Notes: generated by a model from the sequence alone, not told the origin. 64,000 nt of DNA from Halarcobacter mediterraneus (GCF_004116625.1 NZ_NXIE01000005.1:1-64000), one strand, 5' to 3'. Positions 9,449 to 18,153 are shown, counted from the first letter of the stretch. Translations and numbers: made by a program.

Positions 9449-9484
9449 AAAAGGTAAGTTCATAAGAACTTACCTTTTTTTTTG
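9449..9484. terminator. Strong bidirectional terminator between glnA and PBP1A gene
   Basis: Perfect 13-bp stem (9449-9461 with 9466-9478), 4-nt loop and a long T tract. The A-rich 5' flank makes it work for the convergent PBP1A gene as well. Confidence 0.88.
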
Positions 9485-9490
9485 TCTTTT

Positions 9491-11485
9491 TTAAAATTGT
9501 ATTTGATTTTCTGTATTTGTATTTGAAGGAATTGATTCAAATTCTGGAAGAGGTGATTTATTTGTATAATATTCTTTCCTTCCATTAATAAAAGAAGTCT
9601 TTACATCTGCAGGTTTTATAAAGTTTCTTTGTATTTCAGGATGTATCTCTAAATATTTTTGGATAAAATGTTTGAATGCAGGTCCTGCTGTAGTACCACC
9701 TGTTTCACTTCTTCTCATTGGAGTATTATTATCTTTCCCAAAATAAACAATAGTTTGAATTGATGGAGAAAAACCACAAAACCAAGCATCGATATTATCA
9801 TTTGTTGTTCCTGTCTTTCCTCCTAAATCAATACCTTTTACATTTGCTTTTCTTCCTGTTCCTCTTGTCATTACATCATTTAGAATAGATTTTGTTAAAA
9901 AAACTTGTTCAGGAGAACTTATATATGTAAATTCTGGTTCAAAAGTTAAAGTTTCATTATTAGAATTAGTAATAGAGTTTATCATATATGGTTCTACCAA
10001 AGTTCCATTATTCGAAAAAAGAGAGTAAGCCTTACTTAGATTTATTGGAGATATAGAAAAAGAGCCTAAAGTTATTGATAAGTCTCTTGGCATATCATTC
10101 ATTCCATATCTTTGTAGACCTTTATACATTTCATCAATTCCAACATCTGTTACTAAATTAATAGTGGCTAAATTTCTTGATTTTGTAAGAGCTTCTCTTA
10201 ATGTTAGAATTCCTTTAAATGTTCCCCCATAATTTTTTGGTTTCCATTTTTTTTCTTCATCTCCAACTTTATATTCATATGTTCTTCCAATATCTGCAAC
10301 TTGAGAAGCTGGAGAATAACCTAGTTCAATAGCTGTATGATACAAAAATGGTTTTACAGCAGAACCAGGTTGTCTTTTACTTTGAATTACTCTGTTAAAG
10401 TTTGATTCTTTATAATTTATTCCTCCAACTAAAGATAAAATTTTACCTGTAGAGCTTTCAATAGAAATTAGTGCTCCATTTAATGTGTCTATAAAGTAAC
10501 CTTCTTCAACAGGGTTTCCATTTATATCTATATTATTTGCAGGATTTTTCTGAAGCCAAGCATCTCTTGCTAAAATTTTATCATAAGCTACTTTTAATGA
10601 CTCTCTACCTATTTTCTGTGCTTCAAGGTCAATTGTTAAATCTACTCTATACCCAGCAGTTTTTATATTTGGTATATCTTTTTTTAATAATTTTAATGCA
10701 TAGTCAATGACATAAGGAGCTTTGTTTTGAGTCAAAGATTCATCATATATTTTAGGAAGATAATTTATTGATTCCTCATATTGTGTTTGATTTATCCAGC
10801 CTAATGTTTTCATTCTTTTTATAACTTGATTTGCTCTTGTTAATGAATATTTTAAGTTTCTTGTAGGATCATAAAAGCTTGGAGCTTTAGGCAATCCAAC
10901 TAAAATAGCAATTTCTTTTAAATTTAATTCATATAAGTTTTTCTTAAAGTAACCTCTTGCTGCTGTTCTAATTCCATAATACCCATGTCCAAAATAGACT
11001 TCATTTAAGTATCTTTCTAGTATTTCTTCTTTTGTTAAAACTGTTTCAAGTTTTATTGCCAATAAAGCTTCTTTAATTTTTCTGATTAATTTTTTTTCTC
11101 TAGTTAATACAATACTTTTTATAAGTTGTTGAGTTAATGTACTAGCTCCTTCTACATAACCTAAAGCTTTAATATTTTTTATCATTGCTCTTGAAATAGC
11201 ATCAGGATTTATTCCCATATGTTCAAAAAACTGTGTATCTTCAATTGCAACTAAAGCTTCAACAACTCTTGCTGGAATGTCTTCATATTTTACATAAAGT
11301 CTATGCTTTTTATCAAAAATATTTGCAACAAGTTTTCCATTTTTATCAAAAAACTGAGTTGTTTTTTTTGGATTATAATTTACAATTGTATCAATATCAG
11401 TTCTGATTTGAGAATATAAATATAACAGCCATGCAGATATTGCAACTGTTACTATAACTATGAAAGCCAAAAAATATCTTATCAT
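9491..11485 (-). CDS. pbpA: Bifunctional penicillin-binding protein 1A (class A)
   Basis: A 664-residue class A PBP that polymerises and cross-links peptidoglycan in the periplasm. One N-terminal membrane helix (about 4-24) precedes the GT51 domain, with the catalytic Glu in AIEDTQFFEH near residue 82, GASTLTQQL, and NEVYFGHGYYGI. The transpeptidase domain carries SAVK at 375-378, an SRN motif and KTG at 557-559. The C-terminal tail after about 620 is low complexity. It is the last gene of a minus-strand operon with gpmI and an ABC ATPase, 1 nt after the latter. The name mrcA is also used for this family. Confidence 0.94.
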   Translation of the reverse strand: MIRYFLAFIVIVTVAISAWLLYLYSQIRTDIDTIVNYNPKKTTQFFDKNGKLVANIFDKKHRLYVKYEDIPARVVEALVAIEDTQFFEHMGINPDAISRAMIKNIKALGYVEGASTLTQQLIKSIVLTREKKLIRKIKEALLAIKLETVLTKEEILERYLNEVYFGHGYYGIRTAARGYFKKNLYELNLKEIAILVGLPKAPSFYDPTRNLKYSLTRANQVIKRMKTLGWINQTQYEESINYLPKIYDESLTQNKAPYVIDYALKLLKKDIPNIKTAGYRVDLTIDLEAQKIGRESLKVAYDKILARDAWLQKNPANNIDINGNPVEEGYFIDTLNGALISIESSTGKILSLVGGINYKESNFNRVIQSKRQPGSAVKPFLYHTAIELGYSPASQVADIGRTYEYKVGDEEKKWKPKNYGGTFKGILTLREALTKSRNLATINLVTDVGIDEMYKGLQRYGMNDMPRDLSITLGSFSISPINLSKAYSLFSNNGTLVEPYMINSITNSNNETLTFEPEFTYISSPEQVFLTKSILNDVMTRGTGRKANVKGIDLGGKTGTTNDNIDAWFCGFSPSIQTIVYFGKDNNTPMRRSETGGTTAGPAFKHFIQKYLEIHPEIQRNFIKPADVKTSFINGRKEYYTNKSPLPEFESIPSNTNTENQIQF

Positions 11486-11486
11486 T

Positions 11487-12185
11487 CTATTTCCTAAATT
11501 CTTTATTTTTAAATGTTGAGTTTATTAACTTTTTTGTATATTCTTCTTTTGGTTTAGTTAATATCTCTTTTGTTAAACCTTGTTCAAGAATATGCCCATC
11601 TTTTATAATAATAAGCTCTTTACATAAATTTCTAATAGATTCAATATCATGGGTTACAAAAAGAATAAGTAGGTTTAACTTTTTGCTTATATCTTCTATT
11701 AGATTTAATATGGTTTCTTTTGATGTTTCATCTAAGGCTGTTGTTGGTTCATCTAATAATAATAGTTTAGTATCATTGGATAAAGCAATAGCTATAACAA
11801 CCCTTTGTAATTGTCCTCCACTTAATTCCTTAGGAAATCGATTAAGAAGTGAAGTTTCTAAACCTACTAATTTTAAAAGCTCTTCTTTTCTTTTATCTTT
11901 GCAAAAGAATTGATCTTTAATTTTTGTCATAGGAGATAGTGAAGTGAAAGGATTTTGAGGAATAAAACCTATTGTTTTAGAATTAAGATCGAAATTAGAA
12001 GATATTTTTTTTTCACAAGATAAAGAAGATGGAAGTAGATTTAATATAGCTTTTAAAGTAAGAGATTTTCCACTTCCACTTTGTCCTATTAGTGCTGTAG
12101 AATCTTTTATAGAAAAACTAATATCTACTAATTTTGTATCATCACTTTTTATTAGTAGTTTTTTAATATCTACAGCTTTAGACAT
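11487..12185 (-). CDS. Orphan ABC transporter ATP-binding protein, peptide-transport type
   Basis: A 232-residue ATPase with Walker A GQSGSGKS near residues 37-44, Q loop in GFIPQNPFTSLSP, signature LSGGQLQR, Walker B LLLLDEPT and the switch His in VTHD. The PQNP(F/L)TSLSP stretch is typical of the DppD/OppD/NikD peptide and nickel group. No permease or binding protein is adjacent. It lies between gpmI and pbpA, with 2 and 1 nt gaps, so it is cotranscribed with central metabolism and wall synthesis. The partner must be encoded elsewhere, or it serves a non-transport role. The substrate is unknown. Confidence 0.85.
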   Translation of the reverse strand: MSKAVDIKKLLIKSDDTKLVDISFSIKDSTALIGQSGSGKSLTLKAILNLLPSSLSCEKKISSNFDLNSKTIGFIPQNPFTSLSPMTKIKDQFFCKDKRKEELLKLVGLETSLLNRFPKELSGGQLQRVVIAIALSNDTKLLLLDEPTTALDETSKETILNLIEDISKKLNLLILFVTHDIESIRNLCKELIIIKDGHILEQGLTKEILTKPKEEYTKKLINSTFKNKEFRK

Positions 12186-12187
12186 AA

Positions 12188-13663
12188 TTAAACTAGTGCC
12201 TCATCCATTTCTTCTGGAATATTTAAATTCATTAGTTTTAAAACAGTTGGTGCTATATTATTTAGACTACCTTCTTTTACATTTTTTACTTCATTAGCCA
12301 TTACAAAGCAATAAACATCACCAACTGTATGATTAGTAAGAGTTTTACCATTTTCATCTTTCATCTTTTCACAATTACCATGGTCACTTGTTAAAATTAA
12401 ATTATAATCTAATTCTTTTGCTTTTTCAATAATTTTACCAAGTTCCTTATCAACTGCTTCAACAGCTTTTATTCCTGCTTCGTAAACACCTGTATGACCA
12501 ACCATATCCCCATTTGCAAAGTTTACTACTATAAAGTCAGTTTCATTATCCATCGCTTTTTGTACTTCTCTACTAACTTCAGGAGCACTCATCTCAGGTT
12601 TTAAGTCATAAGTTGGAACATTTGGAGAAGGAATTAAAACTCTGCTTTCATTTAATACTGGTTCTTCAACTCCACCATTAAAGAAAAAAGTCACATGGGC
12701 ATATTTTTCTGTTTCAGCTGTATGCAATTGAGTTAACCCTGCATTTGAAATAACTTCTGCTAAAGTATTTGTAGGTGTTTCTTTTGGGAATAAAACTGGT
12801 AGAGGAAGATTTTTATCATATTGTGTCATTGTTGCAATATTTAAATTGTCTTCAAATCTTTTGAATTCAGTAAAATCTTTATTTGCAATAGCATTTGATA
12901 TCTCTCTCATTCTATCTGACCTAAAATTACAAAAAATTACACCATCATCTTTTTCAAAACCTTTATACTCATTAAATGAAGTAGGTAATAGAAATTCATC
13001 GTAAATAGCTTCTTTATAAGAATCTTCAACATAATCTAAAATATTTTTTGATGTTTTTGGTTCTGCAAATACAATTGCATCATGCCCTTTTTTTACTCTT
13101 TCCCATCTATTATCCCTATCCATTGTATAATATCTTCCTGAAATAGTTGCGATATTTATATTTTCATCACAAATATCTAGTAATTGTTGAATATATGTAT
13201 TTGCACAATTTGGAGCAACATCTCTTCCGTCAGTAATTATATGAATAAAGACCTTTTTATTTTTTTCTTTTGCAATTTTAGAAAGACTAATAATATGATT
13301 AATATGAGAATGTACTCCACCATCACTAATTAAGCCTATTAAATGGATATTATTTGAGCTTTCAATAGTTGTTTTTAAAACTTCATTCTCTTTTAATGTG
13401 TTGTCCTCTATAGCCATATTTATTTTTACTAAATCTTGATATAAAACTCTACCACTTCCTATTGTCATATGTCCTACCTCAGAGTTTCCCATTTGTCCAT
13501 CAGGTAAACCTACATAATCTCCATATGTATGAATTAAAGAATAAGGAACATTTTCAAATAAATAATTATAAGTAGGAGTATTAGCATTTGTAAATGCATT
13601 AAACTCTTTTGTTTCACTATGTCCTATTCCATCTGTAATTATTAAAATTGCTTTTTTTGTCAT
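12188..13663 (-). CDS. gpmI: 2,3-bisphosphoglycerate-independent phosphoglycerate mutase
   Basis: The 491-residue manganese enzyme interconverts 3- and 2-phosphoglycerate in glycolysis and gluconeogenesis. The alkaline-phosphatase-fold metal motif ITDGIGHS opens the protein. The phospho-serine segment MGNSEVGHMTIGSGR follows near 60, and the C-terminal TSDHGNCE and NHTVGDV segments complete the metal site. The length is close to the usual 510. It is first in the minus-strand operon gpmI-ABC-pbpA. Its promoter shares bases with that of mraY on the other strand. Confidence 0.96.
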   Translation of the reverse strand: MTKKAILIITDGIGHSETKEFNAFTNANTPTYNYLFENVPYSLIHTYGDYVGLPDGQMGNSEVGHMTIGSGRVLYQDLVKINMAIEDNTLKENEVLKTTIESSNNIHLIGLISDGGVHSHINHIISLSKIAKEKNKKVFIHIITDGRDVAPNCANTYIQQLLDICDENINIATISGRYYTMDRDNRWERVKKGHDAIVFAEPKTSKNILDYVEDSYKEAIYDEFLLPTSFNEYKGFEKDDGVIFCNFRSDRMREISNAIANKDFTEFKRFEDNLNIATMTQYDKNLPLPVLFPKETPTNTLAEVISNAGLTQLHTAETEKYAHVTFFFNGGVEEPVLNESRVLIPSPNVPTYDLKPEMSAPEVSREVQKAMDNETDFIVVNFANGDMVGHTGVYEAGIKAVEAVDKELGKIIEKAKELDYNLILTSDHGNCEKMKDENGKTLTNHTVGDVYCFVMANEVKNVKEGSLNNIAPTVLKLMNLNIPEEMDEALV

Positions 13664-13698
13664 AATATAACCTTAGTAAATTCATTAAGTAAAATTTT

Positions 13699-13706
13699 AG
13701 TATAAT
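13699..13706. promoter_or_regulatory. Overlapping divergent -10 boxes for gpmI and mraY
   Basis: The octamer AGTATAAT contains TATAAT on the plus strand (13701-13706) and TATACT on the minus strand (13704-13699). The two genes face away from each other, and no other good -10 is visible between them. The two polymerases could not occupy it together. Confidence 0.55.
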
Positions 13707-13712
13707 ATGGCG

Positions 13713-13823
13713 ATTATATCAAAACTTACTCCTATATTTGCTGAAATATATACCTTTGCCAAAAGGTAGAGAAAGTTTGCTAAACTCAAGGGATTTAAAC
13801 TTCCTGGAAATTAAGGTTTTAAT
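13713..13823 (+). promoter_or_regulatory. Structured 5' leader of mraY
   Basis: If transcription starts about 7 nt after the -10, mraY has a leader of roughly 110 nt. It contains a perfect 6-bp hairpin (13751-13756 with 13763-13768) and a 5-bp hairpin (13774-13778 with 13782-13786), then a purine-rich run and the AAGG ribosome site. It matches no riboswitch class I can recognise. The leader ends at a TTG start. Confidence 0.35.
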
Positions 13824-14885
13824 TTGTTTTATTGGTTTTATAGACATTTAGATATTAATATATTTCAATATATATCAGTTCGTGCAGGTCTTGCATTTTT
13901 TATAGCCTTTTTTCTTACAATGTTTCTGCTACCAAAATTTGTTAGGTGGGCAAAGTCAAAAAATGCTTCTCAACCTATTTATGAATATGCACCAGATTCT
14001 CATCAAGAAAAAGCAGGGACTCCTACAATGGGAGGAGTTGTTTTTATTTTTTCAACAATTATAGCTACAGTATTGACTGCAAAGTTAAACAATTTTTATG
14101 TAGTAGGAGCAATTCTTACTATAGGATTATTCTCTATAATAGGAGTAAAAGATGATTTTTCCAAGATTGCAAAAAATGCAAATAATGCAGGTTTATCATC
14201 AAGAGCAAAATTAATTCTTCAATTTCTTTGTGCTTTACTTGTGGCTGGAGTATTAATTATATATAATCATACAACTACTATTTATTCTCCATTTTATAAA
14301 TATCCATTGTTTGATATGGGACTTTTTGCAATGGCTTTTTGGGTTTTAGTAATGGTAGCAGCTTCTAATGCAGTGAATTTAACAGATGGATTAGATGGTT
14401 TAGCTACGGTTCCCTCTATTATGGCTTTTTTTACTTTATCTGCAATAGTATATGTAACAGGACATGCTATTTTTTCTTCATATCTTTTACTACCAAATAT
14501 TAAAACCTCTGGAGAATTAGCTATTGTAGGGACTGCAATGATAGGTTCTTTAATTGCTTTTCTTTGGTACAATTGCCATCCTGCACAGGTTTTTATGGGA
14601 GATAGTGGTTCTTTACCTATTGGAGCATTTATGGGATATATGGCAATTGTAGGAAAATCTGAGATACTTTTAATTATTATTGGATTTATTTTTGTTTTAG
14701 AAACAGTGTCAGTAATAATACAAGTAGGGTCATATAAGTTAAGACAAAAAAGAGTTTTTTTGATGGCACCAATACATCATCACTTTGAAGAAAAAGGTTG
14801 GAAAGAAAATAAAATCATCGTAAGGTTTTGGATAATTTCTTTTATGGCAAATTTAATAGCACTTTTAAGCTTGAAAATAAGATAA
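13824..14885 (+). CDS. mraY: Phospho-MurNAc-pentapeptide translocase (lipid I synthase)
   Basis: The 353-residue membrane enzyme transfers phospho-MurNAc-pentapeptide to undecaprenyl phosphate, making lipid I, the substrate of MurG. About ten membrane helices are present. The family motifs appear in order: KDDFSK near 112, [10 protein letters not shown] near 188, a [10 protein letters not shown] segment and the HHHFE loop in [12 protein letters not shown]. The start is TTG with AAGG about 8 nt upstream. The N-terminus it gives ([21 protein letters not shown]) matches known MraY starts, so a later ATG is unlikely. It is followed by murD after 10 nt. Confidence 0.96.
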   Translation: MFYWFYRHLDINIFQYISVRAGLAFFIAFFLTMFLLPKFVRWAKSKNASQPIYEYAPDSHQEKAGTPTMGGVVFIFSTIIATVLTAKLNNFYVVGAILTIGLFSIIGVKDDFSKIAKNANNAGLSSRAKLILQFLCALLVAGVLIIYNHTTTIYSPFYKYPLFDMGLFAMAFWVLVMVAASNAVNLTDGLDGLATVPSIMAFFTLSAIVYVTGHAIFSSYLLLPNIKTSGELAIVGTAMIGSLIAFLWYNCHPAQVFMGDSGSLPIGAFMGYMAIVGKSEILLIIIGFIFVLETVSVIIQVGSYKLRQKRVFLMAPIHHHFEEKGWKENKIIVRFWIISFMANLIALLSLKIR

Positions 14886-14895
14886 AGAATAAAAA

Positions 14896-16056
14896 ATGAT
14901 AAGAGTACTTGGAAAAGGCTTAACCGCTCAAGCAATAAAAGAAACATACGAGAATGTAACTTTATATGATGATAATAATTTTAATACATATGATAAATCA
15001 TCAAATGATGTAACAGTTGTTAGTCCAGGAATACCTCCTTTTAATGAAATGGTAAAAAACTCAAGAAATATAATAAGTGATTATGATTTAATATATAATG
15101 AAATGCCATTTTCCATATGGATAAGTGGAACTAATGGAAAAACAACAACTACTCAAATGTGTCAACATATATTAAAAGAAAAAGGAAGTGTATGTGGTGG
15201 GAATATTGGAGTAGCAATATCTAAATTAGATAAAGAATCAAAAATATGGATACTTGAAACATCTTCTTTTACTTTTCATTATACAAAATATGCAAAACCA
15301 AATTTGTATTTACTTCTACCTATATCAGATGATCATGTTTCTTGGCATGGATCTTTTGAAGAATATGAGAAAGCTAAATTAAAACCCTTATATATGATGG
15401 AAGAGGGTGAAGTAGCAATTATTCCTGAAAAATATAAGAATATAGATACAGATTGTTATCTTATTACATATAAAGATAGTAATGAGCTATGTGAAAAATT
15501 TAATATAGATAAAAAACTGATAAATTTTAAAGAACCTTTTTTACTAGATGCTTTATTAGCACTAGCAGCTAAAAAGATTATATTTGATGAGGTAGATTAT
15601 AAAACAATAAATACATATAAAGTAGATGGACACAAAGTTGAAGAATTTAAAGATAAAAAAAATAGACTTTGGGTAAATGATTCTAAAGCTACAAATGTAG
15701 ATGCAACATTAAATGCACTAATACCATATAAAGAAAAAAAAATATATTTGATACTTGGAGGAGATGATAAAGGAGCAAATTTAGAGCCTTTATTTGAATA
15801 TATAAAAGATTTAAATATCGAAATATATACAATAGGAAAAAATTTTCAAAGATTAAATAGTTTAGCAGAAAAATTTTCAATAAATTTTTCATCTTGTGAA
15901 TATTTAGATAATGCAATTGAACAAATAGATAAAAAGTACGATAAAATGGGGGTTTCAATCTTGTCGCCAGCAGCTGCATCTTTAGATCAATACTCTTCAT
16001 ATAAAGAAAGAGGGCAAAAATTTAAAGAAAAAGTTTCACGCTTAAGCTTAAATTAA
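14896..16056 (+). CDS. murD: UDP-MurNAc-L-alanine:D-glutamate ligase
   Basis: A 386-residue Mur ligase that adds D-Glu to UDP-MurNAc-L-Ala in the cytoplasm. The ATP loop GTNGKTTTT lies near residues 78-86. The central domain has the LETSSF and ISDDHVSWHGS segments, and the C-terminal domain has NDSKATNVDAT and LGGDDKGAN. At 386 residues it is shorter than most MurD proteins because the N-terminal UDP-binding domain is reduced, as in other Campylobacterota. Paired with mraY in a plus-strand operon that ends close to the tRNA promoter. Confidence 0.95.
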   Translation: MIRVLGKGLTAQAIKETYENVTLYDDNNFNTYDKSSNDVTVVSPGIPPFNEMVKNSRNIISDYDLIYNEMPFSIWISGTNGKTTTTQMCQHILKEKGSVCGGNIGVAISKLDKESKIWILETSSFTFHYTKYAKPNLYLLLPISDDHVSWHGSFEEYEKAKLKPLYMMEEGEVAIIPEKYKNIDTDCYLITYKDSNELCEKFNIDKKLINFKEPFLLDALLALAAKKIIFDEVDYKTINTYKVDGHKVEEFKDKKNRLWVNDSKATNVDATLNALIPYKEKKIYLILGGDDKGANLEPLFEYIKDLNIEIYTIGKNFQRLNSLAEKFSINFSSCEYLDNAIEQIDKKYDKMGVSILSPAAASLDQYSSYKERGQKFKEKVSRLSLN

Positions 16057-16068
16057 TAATTAACTGTA

Positions 16069-16074
16069 TATAAT
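16069..16074 (+). promoter_or_regulatory. -10 box of the Phe-Thr-Tyr-Gly tRNA operon
   Basis: TATAAT preceded by TGTA, 18 nt before the mature end of tRNA-Phe and just after the murD stop. It is the best box in the gap and would drive the four tRNAs. Confidence 0.7.
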
Positions 16075-16092
16075 TTCACTCCAATTTAAGAC

Positions 16093-16168
16093 GGCTCGGT
16101 AGCTCAGTCGGTAGAGCAAAGGACTGAAAATCCTTGTGTCGGCAGTTCGATTCTGCCCCGCGCCACCA
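16093..16168 (+). tRNA. tRNA-Phe(GAA) with an acceptor-stem mismatch
   Basis: The cloverleaf is complete, with anticodon GAA in the loop CTGAAAA, a canonical T arm (16141-16157) and encoded ACCA. The acceptor arms are GGCTCGG (16093-16099) and CCGCGCC (16158-16164), which leaves a T-C mismatch at pair 4-69. Every other stem pairs. A G in place of the T would restore a perfect stem. Confidence 0.93.
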
Positions 16169-16185
16169 CTTAAATTAAACAGGAT

Positions 16186-16262
16186 GCTGGTGTAGCTCAG
16201 TTGGCTAGAGCAGCTGATTTGTAATCAGCAGGTCGGGGGTTCAAATCCCTTCACCAGCTCCA
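16186..16262 (+). tRNA. tRNA-Thr(TGT)
   Basis: Acceptor GCTGGTG pairs with CACCAGC. Anticodon loop TTTGTAA gives TGT, which reads ACA and ACG. Encoded TCCA end at 16259-16262. Confidence 0.96.
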
Positions 16263-16323
16263 TTTTTATTATGTCGTGCGTAAGTCTTAAGACCAGCGCT
16301 TGACCAGAACAATAATTTCAACC

Positions 16324-16408
16324 GGTGAGGTTGGAGAGTGGTCAAATCCTACGGACTGTAAATCCGTCGCCTTAGGCTTCGAAGGTTCAAATCCTTCCCT
16401 CACCACCA
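16324..16408 (+). tRNA. tRNA-Tyr(GTA)
   Basis: An 85-nt class II tRNA with a long variable arm (GCCTTAGGC region). Acceptor GGTGAGG pairs with CCTCACC, the anticodon loop is CTGTAAA, and ACCA is encoded. It follows tRNA-Thr as in the thrU-tyrU-glyT-tufB order of enteric bacteria. Confidence 0.96.
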
Positions 16409-16418
16409 CGCAGATGTT

Positions 16419-16495
16419 GCGGGAGTAGCTCAGTTGGCTAGAGCCTCTGCCTTCCAAGCAGATTGTCGCGAGTTCGAGTCTCGTCTCCCGCTCCA
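16419..16495 (+). tRNA. tRNA-Gly(TCC)
   Basis: Acceptor GCGGGAG pairs with CTCCCGC. Anticodon loop CTTCCAA gives TCC. TCCA is encoded at 16492-16495. It is 10 nt after tRNA-Tyr and ends the tRNA group. Confidence 0.96.
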
Positions 16496-16523
16496 TTTAT
16501 TATATTTATTGATACTGGGAGCT

Positions 16524-16562
16524 GAGTTATAACGCAAATTAAATTTTATAACTCCTTTTTTA
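16524..16562 (+). terminator. Terminator of the tRNA operon
   Basis: Perfect 9-bp stem (16524-16532 with 16546-16554) followed by a T run at 16556-16561. A GGGAG at 16517-16521 could instead pair with CTCCC downstream, so the structure may have an alternative form. Confidence 0.65.
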
Positions 16563-16666
16563 TACAAAATTACTCCCATTTAAGTTTATTTTAGTATTTT
16601 TTAAGTAAAATACCAATCCACAAAAGAATATTAACTATTTTTTTGTATTTTAATAATAATAAATCC

Positions 16667-16708
16667 CCCTCTGAATAGAGAAGCCAATGGGCTTATCTAC
16701 TCAGAGGG
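16667..16708 (+). promoter_or_regulatory. Long hairpin in the tuf 5' leader
   Basis: An 8-bp perfect stem (16667-16674 with 16701-16708) encloses a TAG-CTA pairing and a 5-bp AAGCC/GGCTT stem (16681-16685 with 16690-16694). It lies 33 nt before the tuf ATG and upstream of its AAGGGG ribosome site. It lacks a T tract, so it is more likely an mRNA-stability or control element than a terminator. The rest of the 16563-16666 gap is AT-rich and probably holds the tuf promoter around 16645-16662. Confidence 0.5.
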
Positions 16709-16740
16709 CAATACAACCAAAATTTTTTAAGGGGAATTTT

Positions 16741-17949
16741 ATGGCAAAAGAAAAATTCGAGCGAAGTAAACCGCACGTAAATATTGGTACTATTGGTCAC
16801 GTTGACCACGGTAAAACTACTTTAACAGCAGCAATCACTATGTGTTTAGGTCTTAAAAATGGTCAAGCGACTATGGATTATGATCAAATTGATAATGCTC
16901 CAGAAGAAAGAGAAAGAGGTATTACAATTGCTACTTCTCACGTTGAGTATGAAACTGAAACTAGACACTACGCTCACGTAGATTGTCCAGGTCACGCCGA
17001 TTATGTTAAAAACATGATTACTGGTGCTGCACAAATGGATGGAGCTATCTTAGTTATCGCTTCAACTGATGGACCAATGGCTCAAACTAGAGAGCATATT
17101 CTTTTATCTAAACAAGTTGGTGTACCATACATCGTTGTATTCTTAAATAAAGAAGATCAATTAGATGATGAAGATAAAGAAGAAATGTTAGAATTAGTTG
17201 AAATGGAAGTTAGAGAATTACTTTCTGAGTATGATTTCCCAGGTGATGATACTCCAATCGTTGCTGGTTCTGCATTCCAAGCTTTAGAAGAAGCTAAAGC
17301 TGGTACAGCTGGTGAATGGTCAGAAAAAATCTATAATCTTATGGCTGAAGTTGATGCTTATATCCCAACTCCAGAAAGATCAACTGATAAAGATTACTTA
17401 ATGCCTGTTGAAGATGTATTCTCAATTGCAGGTAGAGGTACAGTTGTTACTGGTGCTATTAACCAAGGTACTGTTAGATTAGGTGATACTATTGAAATCG
17501 TTGGATTAAAAGAGACTCAAACTACTACAGTTACTGGTATTGAAATGTTCAGAAAAGAAATGGATTATGCTGAAGCTGGTGATAATGCTGGTATCCTTTT
17601 AAGAGGTATCAAAAAAGAAGACGTTCAAAGAGGTCAAGTTTTAGTTAAGCCAGGATCAATTACTCCTCATACTAAATTTAAAGGTGAAGTATATATCCTT
17701 TCTAAAGAAGAAGGTGGTAGACACACTCCATTCTTCTCAGGATATAGACCACAATTTTATGTAAGAACTACTGATGTTACTGGTTCTGTTGAATTACCAG
17801 CAGGGACTGAAATGGTTATGCCAGGTGATAATGTAGAATTAACTGTTTCATTAGTTGCTCCAATTGCTCTAGAAAAAGGAACTAAGTTTGCTATTAGAGA
17901 AGGTGGTAGAACTGTAGGTGCTGGAGTTGTTGCTGAGATTATCGAGTAA
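16741..17949 (+). CDS. tuf: Elongation factor Tu
   Basis: A 402-residue GTPase that delivers aminoacyl-tRNA to the ribosome. G-domain motifs are GHVDHGKTT (P loop), the [12 protein letters not shown] switch I region, DCPGHADY and [10 protein letters not shown]. Domains 2 and 3 follow, ending [15 protein letters not shown] start at 16741 because [20 protein letters not shown] is the universal beginning and AAGGGG lies 5-10 nt upstream. The open frame extends to 16687 but runs through the leader hairpin. It is followed by rpmG after 11 nt. Codon use is more GC-rich and biased than in neighbours, as expected of a highly expressed gene. Confidence 0.99.
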   Translation: MAKEKFERSKPHVNIGTIGHVDHGKTTLTAAITMCLGLKNGQATMDYDQIDNAPEERERGITIATSHVEYETETRHYAHVDCPGHADYVKNMITGAAQMDGAILVIASTDGPMAQTREHILLSKQVGVPYIVVFLNKEDQLDDEDKEEMLELVEMEVRELLSEYDFPGDDTPIVAGSAFQALEEAKAGTAGEWSEKIYNLMAEVDAYIPTPERSTDKDYLMPVEDVFSIAGRGTVVTGAINQGTVRLGDTIEIVGLKETQTTTVTGIEMFRKEMDYAEAGDNAGILLRGIKKEDVQRGQVLVKPGSITPHTKFKGEVYILSKEEGGRHTPFFSGYRPQFYVRTTDVTGSVELPAGTEMVMPGDNVELTVSLVAPIALEKGTKFAIREGGRTVGAGVVAEIIE

Positions 17950-17960
17950 GGAGATAACTC

Positions 17961-18131
17961 ATGGGTAACGGTGTAAGCATTAAAATCGGACTAAAATGTG
18001 AGGAGTGTGGTGATATTAACTACACTACTTACAAAAATCCAAAAACTTTTACTGAAAAGATGGCGATTAAAAAATATAGTCCAAGATTAAAAAAACATAC
18101 AATTCATAAGGAAGTTAAATTAAAGTCGTAA
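17961..18131 (+). CDS. rpmG: 50S ribosomal protein L33
   Basis: A 56-residue protein read directly from the sequence. The ATG follows an AAGGAG site at the end of tuf. It begins [20 protein letters not shown], with the first zinc-type CxxC (KCEEC) retained, and ends [12 protein letters not shown]. The position that is often Cys before PRLKKH is Ser (TAT AGT CCA), so the second half of the metal site is absent. It lies between tuf and tRNA-Trp, ahead of secE-nusG, the usual bacterial order. Confidence 0.95.
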   Translation: MGNGVSIKIGLKCEECGDINYTTYKNPKTFTEKMAIKKYSPRLKKHTIHKEVKLKS

Positions 18132-18153
18132 GACTTTTTTAACTCCTTATTTT

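Noticed and set aside
13713-13823. Known riboswitch (c-di-GMP, preQ1, TPP, fluoride) before mraY
   Set aside because: None of the conserved cores of these classes could be matched by eye, so it is listed only as an unassigned leader.
16687-16740. N-terminal extension of EF-Tu starting MGLSTQ
   Set aside because: It is translation of the leader hairpin; the universal EF-Tu start and the AAGGGG site are at 16741.
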